Shown in pieces: positions 1 to 12,810 of a DNA stretch of 64,000 bases. Origin of the DNA: Tetragonia tetragonoides (Eukaryota > Streptophyta > Magnoliopsida > Caryophyllales > Aizoaceae); contig CM076144.1 in the NCBI GenBank assembly GCA_038025085.1, positions 124,001-188,000 on the forward strand, written 5' to 3'. Position numbers and translations under genes: made by a program. Position 1 is the stretch's first letter; every line of letters begins with the position of its first letter. Under the pieces are notes generated by a model. It worked only from the letters and a program-made list of their open reading frames with translations. It ran no database searches and had not been told where the DNA came from.

Positions 1-1996
1 AAACAAAAAAAAAGGTAAAAAAAAAGAATAAAAAGAGAGAAAGTAGCAACAATCAGACTTACAAAAACATAATGGATGACTCCTTCATCCCCTTTCCTTC
101 ATTCTCACAAGTTGTAAATTGAGTAGTAGCTAATTTCTCTCACATAATGATGAGCCAAAAAAAATTTTTAAAAAAATAATAAAAATAATTCCTGAAAGCC
201 CAAAAAAATGGATTTATAGCTTTCCTTTTCGGCTTCCTGAGGCCCAGATGTAAGTTTTGACCGAAATTTTTCGGGGGGGCCTATCATATGACCCTAGAGG
301 ACCCTCTGTGTCCCGGGAGGGTCATCCAAATTCCTAAATTTTGATTTTACCCATGCATGCCTTTGGTGTTCCAACTCTTACACTAGTGTCCCGTAAAACA
401 CCTTTTCAAGCCTATCACAGACCAGATAAGCGACCCTGAGAGCCTCCCATGTCCTCCAGAGAAGTTTCGTACGTTGTGGAGTGAAAATATCCACACCTTC
501 GTTCCGGGGCCTTCTGGAAGACCAAAAAACGTGGATTATAGCCTTCGTTTTCGGCTTCACGGGGCTCAAGTGTCATTTTTGTCCAAATTTATTCGGGGGG
601 TCTATCATGACCCTAGAGGACCATCGGTTACCCGAAAGGGCCATCCGGATCCCTGAACTTCGATATCATTCATGCCTTCGGTGATCCGGCTCTTACATTG
701 GTGTCCTGTGAAAACGCTCTTACAAGCTTATCAGAGACCCAATATTGGACCCCGAGGGCCTCTTATGTTCTCTAACGGTGTCCCGTGCGATGTGGTGCGA
801 AAATATCCACCTCCGTTCCAGTGCCTTCTGGAAGCCCAAAAAACGTGGATTATAACCTTTGATTTTCGGCTTTCCGGGGCCCGGTTTTCATTTTGTCCAA
901 ATTTCTCTGAGGGGTCTATAGTCACCCTAGAGGACCATCGATTCCCCGGGAGGGTCATTCAGATCCCCAAACTTCGATATCATCCATGCCTTCGGTGATT
1001 CGACTTTTAAATTTATGTCTCGTAAAACGCACTTACAACCTATCAGGAACCCGATAACGGACCCCAATGGCCTTTTATGTTCCCTAAGGATATCCCGTGT
1101 GATGTGGTGCGAAAATATCCACCTTCGTTCCGGAGCCTCCTGGAAGGCCAAAAAACGTGGATTATAGTCTTTAAATTTGATTTCGGCTTTTCGGGGCCCG
1201 GTTTCCGTTTTTTCCAAAATTCTCTAACAGGTATATCGTCACCCTAGAGGACCTCCGATGCCTCGGAATGGTCATCTGGGTCCTCAACTTGGGACATGGG
1301 ACATGGGCGTTGGGATGGGGCTCCCTGGGACGCTAGGACATGGACCACCCAGAGTTTGTTTCAATAAATTTTTGATGTACTTAGTTTATTTCAATCCATT
1401 GTCTACTATGATAATCTTTGGTAGAAAAACTTTATAATAGAGTATTCTCAAGTTTGTTAATAAAAGACTAATAATGTGTCCTAAGCCCTCGGTCAAATAT
1501 AGATCAAAGTTTACACTATGACTAATCATAATAAGTAGAACTATAATGCAACAAACAATGTCATTTAGGGGTAGATACCTCTAACTTTTATAGAGGTTTC
1601 ACAAACCAATGAATGACTTCTTCTTCTTTTTTTTTTTTTTTTGTTAAAGGCGGGTAATACACGGCCAGTGAATGACTATTACCATGACATGAGGGCATCA
1701 CTCCCCCTAACATTTTAGTATTTGCCCTAGCAAATTAAGAGCCAGGCTGCGAATGACACATCTCCAAATCCAGCCTTGGTGTTGTTTCAATTTTATTTAT
1801 CGGTTAATCATAAAATTAGCACAAAAAAAAGGAATTTATTATGACAAAGTTAGAAGCAAGACAAGTCATCATAAACCATTAAATTAAAAGGAAAAACACA
1901 CACACAAAGAGCTGAAATTTCTAGTGCATCACACGAGCATACGCACTACTTAGTTTAATTTTCAGTTACACAAATAAATACATTCTACTCCTATAG
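1..1996. repeat. 312-bp tandem-repeat element, copy A (partial; left edge off window)
   Basis: Bases 40-180 and 1330-1960 match, with small changes, the flanks of copy B at 27735-27890 and 32870-33370, so both are copies of one dispersed element. Between the flanks (about 195-1290) lie about three and a half diverged tandem units. The landmark GAAAATATCCAC recurs at 482, 799 and 1111, giving a period of 312-317 bp. Copy A lacks a stretch that copy B carries between its left flank and array (about 27900-28350). The Copia element at 1997 is inserted in or just past its right flank. Short open frames repeat from unit to unit in the array, but they are chance products and no gene is seen. The element class is not recognised. 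Confidence 0.8.
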
Positions 1997-2216
1997 TGTC
2001 AAACTCTATTGGAAAAATTGACGTTCTGTGTTAATTGCTAATTGAATCAAGGCCATTGGCCAAAAATATATACAACGGTCTCCAAGCTAAGAAAGCAATC
2101 TTAGAAGGAGAAGATATGCCAGAATGCTACTCCTACCTAAATACTAAGACTTACCAAAAGGAAAAGATTACAGTAAATATCTACCAAATATTTACATAAA
2201 ATATATTCTCCTAATA
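1997..2216 (-). repeat. Copia 3' LTR
   Basis: This 220-bp direct repeat is the left LTR, hence the 3' LTR of the minus-strand element. It matches 6020-6239 at all but four positions and abuts the TATAG duplication at 1992-1996. Confidence 0.95.
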
Positions 2217-2237
2217 CCCCCCCCCCCCCTCAAGTTA
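2217..2237 (-). other. Copia polypurine tract
   Basis: Thirteen C residues followed by TCAAGTTA directly flank the 3' LTR. On the element strand this is a purine-rich run ending in G13, the expected plus-strand priming site. Its length may drift as a homopolymer. Confidence 0.8.
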
Positions 2238-2318
2238 GAGCGTGAAGATCTCGAATGCCCAACTTGCGAAGAAAGTATTCAAATTGTTGCTTGCCTAACG
2301 CTTTCGTGAGAATGTCAG

Positions 2319-5300
2319 CTAGCTGAGCGGAAGTGTGGACATAAGAAGGTTCGATATTACCATTTTGAATTTCATCACGAACAAAGTGACAATCGACCTC
2401 GATGTGTTTTTTACGTGGAAAACAGGATTAGCTGCAATGTGAAGTGCAACTTGACTTTCGCAATAGAGTCTCATAGGACCAGAATGCTCAACTCCAAGTG
2501 TCGTTAAAAGACCCTTCAACCATTTAAGCTCACATGTAGTAGTCGCCATAGACCTATATTCTGCTTCAGCCGAGGAACGGGGCACTGTATGTTGTTTCTT
2601 GGTCTTCCAAGAGATGAGAGAATTCCCCAAAAGCACAAAATACCATGTTAGAGAGCGGCGTGTCAATGGGCAACCAGCCCAATCAGAGTCACAATAAGCA
2701 TAGAGTCGCAAGTCAGAGTCCGCCCGAAGAAGGATCCCTTGCCCAGGATTGCCTTTCAAGTAAAGCACCACGCGTAATGCAGCTTCCCAATGTTCAATAC
2801 GTGGCTGCTACATGAATTGAGCAAGAACATGAACGCAATATGACAGTTCTGGACGAGTAATTGCCAAATAGATCAGTCGTCCCACCAAGCGCCTATAACT
2901 CTCAGGATCAGTCAAGAAATCGCCATCTGCAAGTGCAAGACAATGATTTTGCTCAAAGGGGAAAGCTTGCAGGCTTAGCCCCAAATAAACCAACTTCGGA
3001 GATAATATCTAACGTATATTTACGTTGACAAAGAAAAATACCATCAGGGTTTCGAGCCACTTCAATGCCCAAAAAATACTTCAATTTTCCCAAGTCCTTC
3101 ATGTGAAAACACCGGCTTAAATAGTCTTTGAAATCCTGTATCGCAGCATTATCATCTCCAGAAATAATCAAATCATCAACATAAATGAGTACATGTAACA
3201 AAACTCCGTTGCGACGATAAGTAAATAGAGAATAATCATAGTAAGATTGCTGGAACCCATAGCTCTTCAATGCGGAGTTCAACTTAGCGAACCAACACCG
3301 AGGTGCCTGCCTTAGTCCATACAAGGACTTACGCAGACGACAAACTTTCCCTGGATTGTGAGCCGCAAACCCAGGAGGCAAACGCATATAGACTTCCTCA
3401 TCTAAGTCACCATGAAGAAATGCATTATGAACATCCATTTGATGTAGCTCCCATTTCTTCGCAGCTGCAACTGCTAGAAAAGTACGAACTGTAACCATCT
3501 TGGCCACCGGAGCAAATTGTTTCATTATAGTCAATTCCTTCAACCTAATTATTGCCAAAAATTACCAAACGAGCTTTCAAACGTTCGATAATGTCGTCTG
3601 AGTTATACTTGATCTTATAAATCCACTTGCACCCAATGGCTTTCTTATCGGGTGGTAAAGTCTCAATGTCCCATGTTCTATTATCTTCAAGTGCCTGGAT
3701 TTCTTGTTTCATAGCATCCCTCCATCCTTTGTCTTTCATTGCCTCCGCAAAAGAAGTAGGCTCATGCCCACTAGTAATAGCTGCTAGAAAAGTTCGATGT
3801 TGCAAAGAGAATTTATCACAATTCACATAGTGTGCTATAGGATAGGGAGTACCTGAGGTCATTGATTGGATAGGCGAACCAGTAGAGGGGCTGAGGCACC
3901 GAGCTGTGTTTGTGACATAATCTTGCAAGTGGCTTGGACGACGCTTCTCTCTATGACCACGACCAAGTTGTGCACCTTGATAACTTGTTTCTTCATTACT
4001 ATGACCATCTTGTATATTCAGAGTAGGTGTTCCCACCTCTGTTGCTCCTCGTGTTCTCTCACTGTCATGACCAAGTTCAGCATTTTGATCATTTGTTCCT
4101 TCCATTAATCTGTTATATGTGTCAATGTGAGCCTGAGCCTCAACCACACTGTCAATTTCTTGGGGTTCTGTGACTTGTACACCCCCCTGTCACTAGCAAT
4201 ACCCACATTCTGACCATCCACAACCTCTTTCTCCCTACCTTCAACCATACAAATATCATCATCATAATCACCAATTCCAAAAGATACTGTTGATAGATCA
4301 TTTCCTTCACAAAAATCAGAAGAAGGATTATCCAAACAAGGGAATTCATTTTCATAGAAAACAACATCTCTAGACACAAAATATTCCCCTTTGTCAAGAT
4401 TATAAAGTCTCCAACCTTTCTTTCCATAAGGATAGCCCACAAACACACAACGTCTACTACGACTAGCAAACTTATCTTTGTTCCTCAACTGGTTATCTGC
4501 ATAACATAAGCTCCCAAATGTACGTATATGCTTGTAGGACGGAGTCTCTTTAAATAAAATCTCATATGGAGTCTTTCCTCCTAGGAGCAAAGAAGGGGTA
4601 CGATTAATCAAGTAACCTGCAGTCAAAATACATTCTCCCCAAAACTCTATTGGAAGATTTGCTTGGAATCTCAAAGCTCTCCCCACATTGAGTATATGAC
4701 GATGTTTTCTCTCAACTCGTCCATTTTGTTGGGAGGTCCCAAGACAAGAGGTCTGGTGAATCATTCCATGTTCAGCAAAATACTTCTTCAAACAAGTAAA
4801 TTCAGTCCTATTATCACTCCTTACAATTTTCACTCTTCTATTAAACTGTCTTTCAGTCATGGCAAAGAAATTCTTAAGAATATAAGGCATCTCATTCTTT
4901 TCACTCAACAAATACACCCAAACTGCTCGGGAAAAATCATCAACAATGGTCAAAAAATAAACAGCACCACATGAAGCAGCAACTCCGTATGGTCCCCATA
5001 AGTCACAATGAATCAAGTCAAAACATCCAGCCGCTTTATTATCACTAGGAAAAAATGGTGCTCTAGTTTGTTTGGCCCTAAAACATATATCACAAGGTTT
5101 ATCGTGTGTACCCTTACCACTAACATCTGGAAGTAATTCAACTACCTTGCTAGATGGATTCCCATATGACGATGCCAAAGTTGAAAGGATGTTATCCCAC
5201 TGGCCTTGTGCGCATGAATCGGTGCCATTGCCTTGAGATAGTAAAGCCCCTCTCGAAGTTCACCCACTGCAATCAATTTCCTCAAGATTCGATCCTGTAT

Positions 5301-5965
5301 AACACATAACTTACCAGTGAATTGGACAGTATATATATAATCTGACTCATAAATCAATTGTGACACAGATATTAAATTACAACTGAGTTCTGGGACAAAC
5401 AAAACATTTTTCAATTTCAAGTTATCACCAAATACCACAGTTCCTTCCTTTACTGCCATTGTTAGTTTTCCATTTGGCATACCAACAGGACATGGAGTCA
5501 CATCCTTTACATTAACCAAGCAATCAAGAGTTCCGTCATATGGTGCGAAGCACCACTGCCAATTATCCAATTCATTGGATATCGTCCTGTAGTCGTCATA
5601 AGAGTGAGCAATTTAGACCATTGCTCTTTGCTCAAGCCGGTACTTGCAACTCTATCAGCCTCCAACAAGGTTGCGTGCGTAGCCGACATCTTTCGTACAT
5701 TTTGTTCATCTTTTCCTTGTATTGTTCTTTGTTCCGTTCCATTGTATCGAGCTCGTGCAGCACCTGCTTGAGCTTTACGTCTTTGGTTGTCGTCATCCGA
5801 AGTCATTCCAGTCTGTCGTCCTTTGTTCATCAGTTGTAGCTGTTCATCTTGAGCAGCCAAAGATGAGACACGATTTGAATTCCATGTCCCAAACACAATA
5901 TTATTCAAGTATACCGAAGTTCGATCAATCTCGCCAACCATCATAGCCATATGAGTAACATTCAA
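2319..5965 (-). pseudogene. Copia polyprotein remnant (PR-IN-RT-RNase H)
   Basis: Read on the minus strand in broken frames. 5507-5965 holds a short gag tail and the protease motif, here GSGAS preceded by NWII instead of the usual D-S-G-A-S, so the catalytic Asp codon reads GGC. 5142-5570 holds the pre-integrase region (LWHRHMG). 4105-5178 is integrase with HCDLWGP, RSDNRTEF and NGRVERKHR supplying the D, D and E residues. 3545-4147 and 2953-3558 are RT, including FAPVAK, QMDVHNAFLHGDL and the YVDD catalytic box. 2808-2993 continues RT, and 2319-2771 is RNase H with CDSDWAGC and SSAEAEYRS. Frame breaks separate these blocks and the N-terminal gag is absent, so no complete polyprotein can be made. 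Confidence 0.92.
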
Positions 5966-6007
5966 AGATTAGAAAATATGAGGTTTAATTTAATGATTCT
6001 TCCTATG

Positions 6008-6019
6008 GCTCTGATACCA
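6008..6019 (-). other. Copia primer-binding site (tRNA-Met type)
   Basis: On the minus strand TGGTATCAGAGC directly follows the 5' LTR. This is the standard plant Copia primer site complementary to the 3' end of initiator tRNA-Met. It fixes the element's orientation and its 5' LTR boundary. Confidence 0.95.
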
Positions 6020-6239
6020 TGTCAAACTCTATTGGAAAAATTGACGTTCTGTGTTAATTGCTAATTGAATCAAGGCCATTGGCCAAAAATATATACAAAG
6101 GTCTCCAAGCTAAGAAAGCAATCTTAGAAGGAGAAGATATGCCAGAATACTACTCCTACCTAAATACTAAGACTTACCAAAAGGAAAATATTACAGTAAA
6201 TATCTACCAGATATTTACATAAAATATATTCTCCTAATA
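6020..6239 (-). repeat. Copia 5' LTR
   Basis: This 220-bp direct repeat of 1997-2216 adjoins the primer site on one side and the TATAG duplication (6240-6244) on the other. Element transcription would start here and run leftward. Confidence 0.95.
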
Positions 6240-6244
6240 TATAG

Positions 6245-6985
6245 TCCTATCTATAATTAATGTTATCTTTAAGTGTTTGATGGGTGCCTGATTAACCTAC
6301 AAGATACAAAGTTCGTTGTAAAGACTAAAGAGTGATCGAAGAGTATATTATATGTACTTCTAACTTCCTGAAATACTAGCCTGCCCCTTCAGATAAGTTC
6401 TTAATTGGCATATATTAGCCGTATGCTCTGCTTGTTTGACACCTTACCCTTCCCAAATAATTAATTCGAAAAACGACTGAAATGGACCATACATATACGT
6501 ATACGTAGGATTGAATTTGTCCATAACACTTTATCTAAACTTAAGCAAAAAAATAAAATAAAATAAAATAAAATAAAATAAAATAAAAAATTAGAAATGG
6601 ACATTAGAATTTGGAAGAAATCAAAATATATATGTAGAGGATTCAAACACGTACCAATATCATTTTAATTTTTTGTTCGAGTGCGCGTAAGAATGTAAGA
6701 TTTCCTAAACTTGGGACTTCCATAAGGAGCGTATAAAACTTCATCCTTAATTTAGGTTCAGTTCTATGAGTTTATTAGGCCTCATCTCTAGCCAGGTGAT
6801 TTGGAGTTATTTGCCTTGTATGAGATTATATTTTTGAGGTAGGACATAGCTTTTCTAATAATTGTGTTTGAGCTACGGGTCTTAGATTTTATTGAGTTTT
6901 ATGTGGCCATGTCTTATTTATGTATCTCAGACTCTCAGCATCTAGGTGTTGTTTTGAGCTACAATAATATAATTACTTTTAGTTA
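6245..6985. other. Gene-free AT-rich spacer with (AAAAT)n tract
   Basis: No gene is seen. A pentanucleotide (AAAAT)n microsatellite sits at about 6551-6590. The rest is unremarkable AT-rich sequence. The start is likely the continuation of the right flank of repeat element copy A past the Copia target site. Confidence 0.5.
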
Positions 6986-6993
6986 TAAATAAA

Positions 6994-7791
6994 GGCCGCT
7001 GTTATTGCCAGGTCATAAAATACTAATGCCAGGTCAATAATTTTTTAAGTTGTCAATTTAACCCTTTATATTAATAAGTCAATAAACATATTCTCTCTCC
7101 ATTATTTTTAATTGACCTTATTTACAAACAAATTTATGAAAGTTGTTGAATTTAGGGATCCAATAGCTCCACTAATTTAGCAACAAAATTTGGAGTGAGA
7201 TTGAGAGAGATTGAGAATGTCATGTTACAAATTATTTTGCTCTCATCATATCACATACTCTATCGCCTAGCTCTTTGAATTTTCATGGTTGCTATATAAC
7301 TTCTCATGCATTCTAATTCTAATTCTATTTTCTATACGTATGCTATACCACAGGCCACAGTAGCACTCCAATCAAATTCTTAGAAAAAGAAGCTAACCTA
7401 GATCCTTTTTTTTTTCCAAACATACATGGCTAACAAAACAAAAGAGATTTCATTGAACCATCTTAAAACTAAAAGGACGGATACTACAAAGTTTTAAATA
7501 ATAATTTAGCACATAACATATGCATGATATAACTCTTCTACTAATTTCTTAGATATTTTGTATGTATAAATGGAAGTGTTCTTTGTAATTTTGGTAAAAT
7601 TTTTATTTGGCTATCATTATGATTAAATACATAGATAATCAATACATAAATAAGAAAACCTAAACAAGGCACCTATTATAAATGAAGAGAGAATATTTTG
7701 GGTTGCCTAGTTAATATAAAGGGTTAAATTGTCAACTCACAGAAATAATGACCTTGCATTAGTATTTTATGACCTGGCAATAACAGCGGCC
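6994..7791. mobile_element. Non-autonomous TIR DNA transposon, 798 bp
   Basis: The ends are inverted repeats starting GGCCGCTGTTATTGCCAGGT. The first ~35 bases are identical on both ends and similarity continues to about 105 bp. The motif GCCAGGTCA occurs twice within each arm. The element is bounded by a perfect 8-bp direct duplication TAAATAAA (6986-6993 and 7792-7799). No coding sequence is seen inside. The 8-bp duplication fits hAT, while the long TIR is more like a Mutator-derived MITE, so the superfamily is open. Confidence 0.9.
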
Positions 7792-7799
7792 TAAATAAA

Positions 7800-9131
7800 A
7801 TAGCCTCTTAATTATGTATGTATGGTTGTTATTGGATAACATTATGCATGGAGTGGTAATTGTAGTAGGTAATTTAAGGCTAAAATTGCTACCATATATG
7901 TTTATCATGTATGTGTTCCGCAAGTGGAAGTGCTTTGTATTTCCCAAATTCATTCCAAAAAAACTACCAAAGCTAGTTTTCTACCGGCAGTAATATTTTT
8001 AAGGATAGCAAAATTTCATCCCGGCAAGTTTACTACCTATTCAAGATTTCAAGTATGTATGTCCATAAAGTAATGTCAAAATATATAGTCTAGTAATAGT
8101 TTCAAAAAGAATAAAATTGTAACGTTGAATTGGGCTTAATTATCATTGAAGCTACCTTAGTGAAGTAACAAACCGAACATTACATGCAAATAAATCTAAA
8201 GCTGCTTTTAATCTTTGAAAAGGTAGGTGTCTCATGGCTAATTGTTGTATGTAATGTATCTTAGCTTAATTAAATTGTAGCATAACACTAATTCAACGAA
8301 TTTAGCCATGTTTGCCTCCAAGGAGAAAAATCACAAATTCACATTAAGCTAGGGTATGTAGACCGGTAGTAGATCCTTAAATTTCCTAAGTAGAGTACTA
8401 CTTTAATTTACTAAGTATAAATCTGCTTTTTTGCCTGATTTTATTACGTAGGAGTAGTACGTACATATATATATAGCTAGTTAGATTGCTCATTCAAATC
8501 TTGCTTCTTCAGACATTGCGTTCTTCCTCCTAATTACTAATATCGGCAAATTTGGCTTATAATAATAAAAGTATATAACTAACAACCCAGAACAGATCAA
8601 ATCTCAATTTAGTTTTTTTTTCATGTCAACGTCTCCACGCTTACTACCTCGTCTAACTAATTTTTGTCCTCTCTATTTTATCTTAGTGATTGACATGAGA
8701 TTTCAGAAGTCAAATAAGTGGCCGATGCCCATGTTTCTGATGAGGTCAGCATTAAGGCCTTGAAGGCAGAGATACAAATGCATAGCATCCACAATAATAA
8801 GTAATATACTTAATGCTTCTAAAATCTGTTCAGATAAATCATTCGAACATATGGACAATAACTATTATGTGGAGTATCTGATATTCTGATTGAACATATA
8901 AGTAATTCTTCTCACTTAATCTTCTGTTAGTAGTGAGAATAATTTCAACAGGATTTACATTGCTATTATTGCACCCTTCTGTTCTTTCCTGTATAAACCA
9001 GCCGCCTCGAAATTATGCAGGATGACTTGAATTGGTCACAATGATAAGATCGTACAACGATGCTTCCCCTGCTCATACGAAAAAGTGAGCAGATCACATT
9101 GTTTCAACCATCCTTCAAGTATATGAGGATA
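7800..9131. other. Intergenic region and 3' flank of the acetyltransferase gene
   Basis: No coding exon or clear mobile element was recognised. The right end (about 8950-9131) probably includes the 3' untranslated region of the minus-strand acetyltransferase gene. Confidence 0.4.
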
Positions 9132-11830
9132 TCAATGCCAATTGTTGTGGGTCACACACTGAAACTCAGTCGCACCATCAACGAGATTCCTCTTACTCTG
9201 CGATGTGATGAGACCACAACTTTCTTTACAGTTTGTCCATCTCCAGGTCTTTCTCTCATCGTCCCTCCATATTCTTCCAGCTACTGACTTAATTCCAGTC
9301 TTTACATAATTGACCATGCCTATCGCAAGCTCCCTGCATAAAGAATCATAAGATTAAAGATACTAAAGCCACAAAACTCTTATAGGTAACATCATCAGAA
9401 GTATTGGACAACATATTTCAAACTCAAGTCTTTCTGAAGCTCAGTAACAATCAAAAGAGTGGACCTTGAGTAACAACATTCAGCAAATGACACAAGTTAA
9501 AACCATTTCTTTCTCTTAGTCTCATGGAAAGTCAACAGTGTTCCAGATCTTCTTCAGCATTTAAGGACAGGAATCCCTGGTAGACAGCCTCTCCAGAGTT
9601 TTGTGGGGCAAAGGCAGCATGCATCTCTATGTCCAAGCCATGTAAGAATGCTGGTTTTTCTACTAATACTCCTCTGGACCACAAATAATTTAACGTTGGA
9701 CTTTTTGGGTGTCAAAGTTCACAAACTTTGACCAGTAGTTAATGAAAAATTATAAAGTTTTACAACATAAATATACTTTTGCTAGATTCATTTCAAATAG
9801 TACTTAAAAAAAATCAATTTTTTATAATTTTCATATTCATAATATAAGAGTTATATATGGTCAAACTAGTGTCTTGAAGACCGCAGAAAGTCCAATGTAA
9901 AGTTATTCATGGTCAAGAGGGAGTACAATTTATCCTTGTCTCCTTCCAATCCAGAAATTACGAACAGAACTAGAAGCCTCGAGCATATTTTTTACATGAT
10001 TGAGGGTAATATTCAGCCATCAACAGAAGTAGTTCAAGATTCAGGAGAAATCACTCACAAACCCCTATTTCTTTCCTCTAGTTTCCTAAACCTAGATGAA
10101 TTTGGAAAGTTCAACTCTCCTGTTGCTGGTAGGACCTTTGAGCTAAAACTGTTATGTAATCTTCAGAGCTAGTTAAAATGTATATCAGGAAATCGTAACT
10201 GCATAATAGATAGCCATCTCTTTATTTGTGTCTCAACTACCAACAGTTTTGTTCCTAGATTAACATAGTCTAAATCCACTGCATTTTTCCTTCGACAAAT
10301 ATTCCCAAACCTCCTACTTTCAATAAATTTTAATTCTAAACCATGAAGTATGATACTACTACTTCAGAATAACATCATGCTTAACTGGGCAAAGAATGTA
10401 ACTAACAGGAAACAAACATGTAGATGTCTACTTACAATGGTGAACAAGGAGATCGACCACCATTTACGTAGTACACAAACAAGTAGGCATCATAGTGCTG
10501 GCCTTCAATGAGGTAGAAACCATAGAGCCTTCTCACACACGTGAATGACATTTTCTTGTACAAATAGATGGCCGGAGTATTGTAAGATATCACATGCAAA
10601 TAAACAGCTCTGCATGTCGGGACAGCTTTAGCATATCTTGTAACCTCTTTGATCAGCCCTGATGCTGAAAGATAAATTTGAATATGTTAGACATGCGCAA
10701 GCCCATATGGAAGGAAGTGCAGCGAGAAGCCAGCCCATACCTATGCCAAAATTCCTATATGCTTCAACAACTCCCAGGGTGAGAATGTAAACTAAAGTTT
10801 GATCTGATCTTGCAGAATCACATCTAACCAAATCACTGATCTGCAGATCAACATAAACACAACTTGAGGAAAGCACATGAGCGAGCATACATACATCTGA
10901 CCCATAATTTGATTTCATTTTTAAAGCTATATTTAATAGACAAGCAGAATCCACTGCTTTTTAGAGCTAAATCGCACATTAGAAAAAGCAATTATTACTA
11001 TTTGCATCACATTCATAACACTTTGCATAAAAAAAAAACTTCCAAAGCCTCAGCCCAAAGTGACAAGATAGTGGGAGTCTCACATGGATTATGTACGTCA
11101 ATTTACTGGCAACAAATTCATATAGAGAACCCCGTCTAGTCCGGTCAACCACACAGACCCCAAGTCATACATATGCATTTGATTAAAATTATGCAATAAT
11201 AAAAACAGTTACATAAAACAGAGAAGGCTATTCCCAGTCCACACATGATCAGAACAGGTTACCTACAATTTCATACAATATTCAGGCAAAATCAACAGCC
11301 AGCACGATTGAGTCAGGCCAACGAATTCAAAAGTAAAGCTCCAAAATTATGAACAGTAGCAGTGTGAATTAAAAAGTCAATTTGCAATGAAAATTGAAAT
11401 TCTAGCTCAATAGAATATAATCCCTCCCATATAGATATTTTAAGTGAACTATCATGCACATGCTAAGAGGCCATACCTCACTTTCCCTAGCCAGAACGAT
11501 CTTCGCAGTGACAAATCCAATAAGTTCGTCACTTTGAGCATTGGGCCTATTGCGATCAACAGCGCCCCATGAAACTATGTCACGACGATGGACGACATTG
11601 TGGAAGAACTCAGACTCGTACCTTCAGCGAGAATAATATATGGTTGATGGTATTTGCCAATCAAGATATTCACGTAAAAGAGAACTGACACAAGACAAAA
11701 TTATATACCTGATGGGAAATAGATCAGTGTGAAGTTGTTCAACAATTTCTAGATCAGAGGGTCTGATAGGTCTGTATGCAATAGATGGACGGCGAGATGT
11801 TTTCCGGCCTACCATGGAATAACGAAACAT
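9132..11830 (-). CDS. NAA60: NAA60/MCC1-type GNAT N-acetyltransferase, 5 coding exons
   Basis: Exons (minus): 11709-11830, 11477-11621, 10741-10840, 10436-10664 and 9132-9333. All introns are GT-AG and phases agree, giving 265 codons plus stop. The product is a GNAT-fold enzyme of the NAA60 type, which from family knowledge acetylates protein N-termini on Golgi or plasma membranes; the Arabidopsis member is also called MCC1. Visible signatures are YRPIRPSDLE near the N-terminus, LVYILTLGVVE (beta-4) and the acetyl-CoA loop RNFGIASG (R-x-x-G-x-A), then YLHVISYN and FYLIEGQHYD. Three in-frame Met codons exist at 11830, 11815 and, through the upstream exon 11921-11970, 11943, so the true start is uncertain. 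A Stowaway-like MITE sits in the last intron. A large Mutator-like element begins at 13251, upstream of the 5' leader. Confidence 0.9.
9669..9923. mobile_element. Stowaway-like MITE in acetyltransferase intron
   Basis: A 255-bp element with imperfect inverted ends of about 65 bp, of the type CTCCCTCTTGACCA...TTGGACTTT, is flanked by TA (9667-9668 and 9924-9925). This is the TA-duplicating Tc1/mariner Stowaway pattern. It lies wholly in the intron between 9334 and 10435 and carries no coding sequence. Confidence 0.8.
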
Positions 11831-11920
11831 TAATCTCCTGCAATACTTTGGTGTATGTTGAGAGCCCGAATAATGATTTCTTGTTCCATTTATGCACCAT
11901 TAGCCGAAAAATGGACATAC

Positions 11921-11970
11921 CAAATGCCAGAACCTGATGACATCGCCCCAGTGTTTGCTGCTCCGAACAC
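11921..11970 (-). other. Upstream exon of the acetyltransferase gene (leader or alternative start)
   Basis: On the minus strand this 50-base segment is bounded by CAACCAG at its start and GGTATGT at its end, so it looks like an exon. Joined to the next exon (acceptor at 11837) it places an ATG at 11943 in frame with the main coding sequence, adding about ten residues before the Met at 11830. It may be leader or a real N-terminal extension. Confidence 0.6.
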
Positions 11971-12810
11971 CTGGTTGAAATGGTACAGTGTTTAGTCAGG
12001 TTTCAGCGAAATTCACTGTGATTGAACGCATAGGGTGGTACTCATAATAACATACAGAAAAAAATTAGAAAAGAACCCTCAACAATCTGATTAGACAGTC
12101 AGAATTTAGACCCATAAAGATACCAAACAAACATTTTTACTTCCTACTCTTAGGATTGCAGTTCATAAATCGATAGGGGAAAAGCCATTTTAAGTAAGCA
12201 ATAGCCACCAGACCATGAAGTAAGTCAGAGCTTTCTCATACACTCACTAGACGTAAATGGCAGATAGGATGATATCATCTGGGTGCATTAGTGATATGTT
12301 GGGTTTCATCTGTATGCACCTTGAACATAGAAATACAAAATCAGAGATATTTAAAGCCTCATTGAGTATACAACTAAAAGTGCACATGTTTGATATTTGC
12401 ACATCCCTAGGTCTAGAAGGATTCTTACATTAAATTCAAGGCATTTGATAGCTTATTCCGAGTTAAAATCAATGGGAACTTAAAAATATTTTAACTGCCA
12501 TATTAATCAGAACTCTAGATTAAGTTTATTGATCAAACCAAATAGCCAGAAGACTCAACCAATTTCATTCCTATAAGAATTAAATCAATCCCTACAAAAA
12601 TAAAAGCTTGGAATTTGACAAATTAAGTAGACTATGTACTAGCCCAGAAAAAGTAAAGAGATCAAGGGATCAAATCTAGTAAAATTACAAAGATTGGAAA
12701 CTTTCTAGCAAAAAGAAGAAAGAAATGAATCCTTGTTCGAAAAGACAATAAAAATACGAGACAATTGGAACAAGAAATCGAAAGAAAGATATGAATAGTA
12801 AGGAAGATAC

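Larger units (their letters stand above)
1997..6239 (-). mobile_element. Ty1/Copia LTR retrotransposon, complete ends but gag-deleted
   Basis: Two direct 220-bp LTRs (1997-2216 and 6020-6239) start TGTC and end AATA. They are flanked by a perfect 5-bp target duplication TATAG (1992-1996 and 6240-6244). The element reads on the minus strand: a tRNA-Met-type primer site adjoins the right LTR and a G-rich polypurine tract adjoins the left. I count four mismatches between the LTRs (98% identity), so insertion was recent. The interior is about 3.8 kb and encodes protease, integrase, RT and RNase H in Copia order, but nearly all of gag is missing and the frame is broken. It depends on other elements for mobility, if it moves at all. 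Confidence 0.95.
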
